From Pseudonocardia abyssalis (GTDB lineage Bacteria > Actinomycetota > Actinomycetes > Mycobacteriales > Pseudonocardiaceae): DNA of 64,000 nucleotides. The notes below the pieces were generated by a model. It saw only the letters and a program-made list of their open reading frames with translations, did no database searches and was not told the DNA's origin. The stretch spans positions 5,270,001 through 5,334,000 of the forward strand of contig NZ_JADQDK010000001.1 of NCBI RefSeq assembly GCF_019263705.2. The letters are read 5' to 3'. Position numbers and translations under genes: made by a program. This document shows, piece by piece, positions 63,718 to 64,000 of the stretch (positions within the stretch are counted from its first letter, which is position 1; each line of letters starts with the position of its first letter).

Positions 63718-64000
63718 ACCCGATCACCCGAATCATCGCCGTCTCCGCTGCCGGCGTTCTCCTCGCCGGCTGCGGGGGCATTCAGAACCCGCTCAGCCCC
63801 AGCACCGACACCCCAGGAGCGCCCGTGCCGACCGTGACCTACAGCTACGCGGTGGATCGTGTCGAGCGCCTGATCTCCGATGCCGCGACATTCCTGACCC
63901 CGACCCCCGAACTGACCCTGATCGGGGACACCGACATCCCCTGCCTGGATCCCGGCGCGGACGGCAGCCAGTTCAACGGCCAGGTCCAGCCCGGCCGCAG
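63714..64000 (+). CDS. Lipoprotein, 3' end beyond the window
   Basis: ATG 63714 overlaps the previous stop. The first 20 residues are a signal peptide with lipobox LLAGC (IIAVSAAGVLLAGCGG). The mature part starts with a Pro/Ser/Thr-rich stretch and a segment beginning TVTYSYAVDRVERL. The gene runs off the right edge after 95 codons. Lipoproteins commonly follow type VII effector genes and may protect the producer; this is inference. Confidence 0.7.
   Translation, partial: MNPITRIIAVSAAGVLLAGCGGIQNPLSPSTDTPGAPVPTVTYSYAVDRVERLISDAATFLTPTPELTLIGDTDIPCLDPGADGSQFNGQVQPGR

Larger units (their letters stand above)
44048..64000. mobile_element. Integrated conjugative element at tRNA-Thr, right end outside the window
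   Basis: The element starts at the 3' end of tRNA-Thr and contains a tyrosine integrase, excisionase, phage-like repressor, WhiB and DUF2637/SpdB-like proteins, a VirD4-type ATPase and a MobF relaxase. That set corresponds to large actinobacterial conjugative integrative elements. Cargo includes a low-GC gene pair at 45610-47303 and a type VII-like effector cassette at 61784-64000. No second copy of the tRNA 3' end was seen up to 64000, so the far att site is beyond the window. Confidence 0.88.

Noticed and set aside
44048..64000. Second att site (repeat of the tRNA-Thr 3' end) within the window
   Set aside because: No matching copy of TTCGATCCCGACCTCCGGC was seen after the tRNA; the right end must lie beyond 64000 or the repeat is very short.
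44137..64000. CRISPR array or CRISPR-Cas genes in the element
   Set aside because: No regularly spaced direct repeats with unique spacers and no Cas-like proteins were found.

Overview
The window is about 72% GC DNA from an actinobacterium, most likely Pseudonocardiaceae (Pseudonocardia-like). The clues are Lsr2, a WhiB protein, MhuD, LpqE, CarD, ClpC and inositol-phosphate synthase. The gene order also follows the mycobacterial block DUF2520-panC-coaX-lysS-lsr2-clpC ... mhuD ... mutY-carbonic anhydrase ... radA-lpqE-carD-ispD-ispF-cysS-rlmB. Genus is an inference; no 16S rRNA gene is present.

Positions 1-43,970 are chromosomal backbone. 1-5,600 holds the end of ino1, pantothenate/CoA genes (DUF2520 protein, panC, coaX; no panD), a decayed methyltransferase, lysS and lsr2. 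5,687-8,283 is clpC and its terminator. 8,301-12,748 has a YihY membrane protein and two regulator/enzyme pairs (HxlR/FMN protein and WYL/hydrolase), each with a clear palindromic operator. 12,869-17,908 is an aldehyde dehydrogenase locus (GAF regulator, ALDH, DUF779), an isochorismatase-like hydrolase and a membrane-anchored EEP phosphatase. 18,060-25,495 has an ankyrin protein, a sirtuin, mhuD, a sulfite-oxidase-fold oxidoreductase with cytochrome b-like domain, a peptidase, a hydrolase, a 2H phosphoesterase and mutY. 25,566-34,778 has carbonic anhydrase, AIM24, radA, lpqE, carD, ispD, ispF, cysS and rlmB. disA is missing beside radA, and IspD lacks its normal nucleotide-binding loop. 34,782-43,959 has a znuABC-type transporter, a LacI regulator, otsA/otsB, a ThrE exporter and an MFS/MarR pair.

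From tRNA-Thr(UGU) at 43,973-44,047 to the right edge lies an integrated conjugative element whose right end is outside the window. Its layout is: tyrosine integrase; a lower-GC cargo pair (a DUF4365 putative nuclease and a 385-residue partner of unknown function); a CutA-like protein with an XRE/TPR regulator; an XRE repressor divergent from an excisionase, with two 21-bp repeat operators between them; then a tightly overlapping transfer operon (small membrane protein, WhiB, DUF2637/SpdB-like, VirD4-like coupling ATPase, several unknowns, HNH-like protein, 1508-residue MobF relaxase-helicase). After a short minus-strand gene come a WXG100 protein, a WXG100-DUF1023 hydrolase and a lipoprotein cut by the window edge, which look like a type VII effector cassette.

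The most unusual items are the low-GC DUF4365 pair (possible defence module), the duplicated operators, the tRNA-Thr whose two mispaired bases both lie in its 3' half, a candidate oriT hairpin, and the loop-less, internally duplicated IspD. All calls come from reading the sequence and from general family knowledge; no database search was run.
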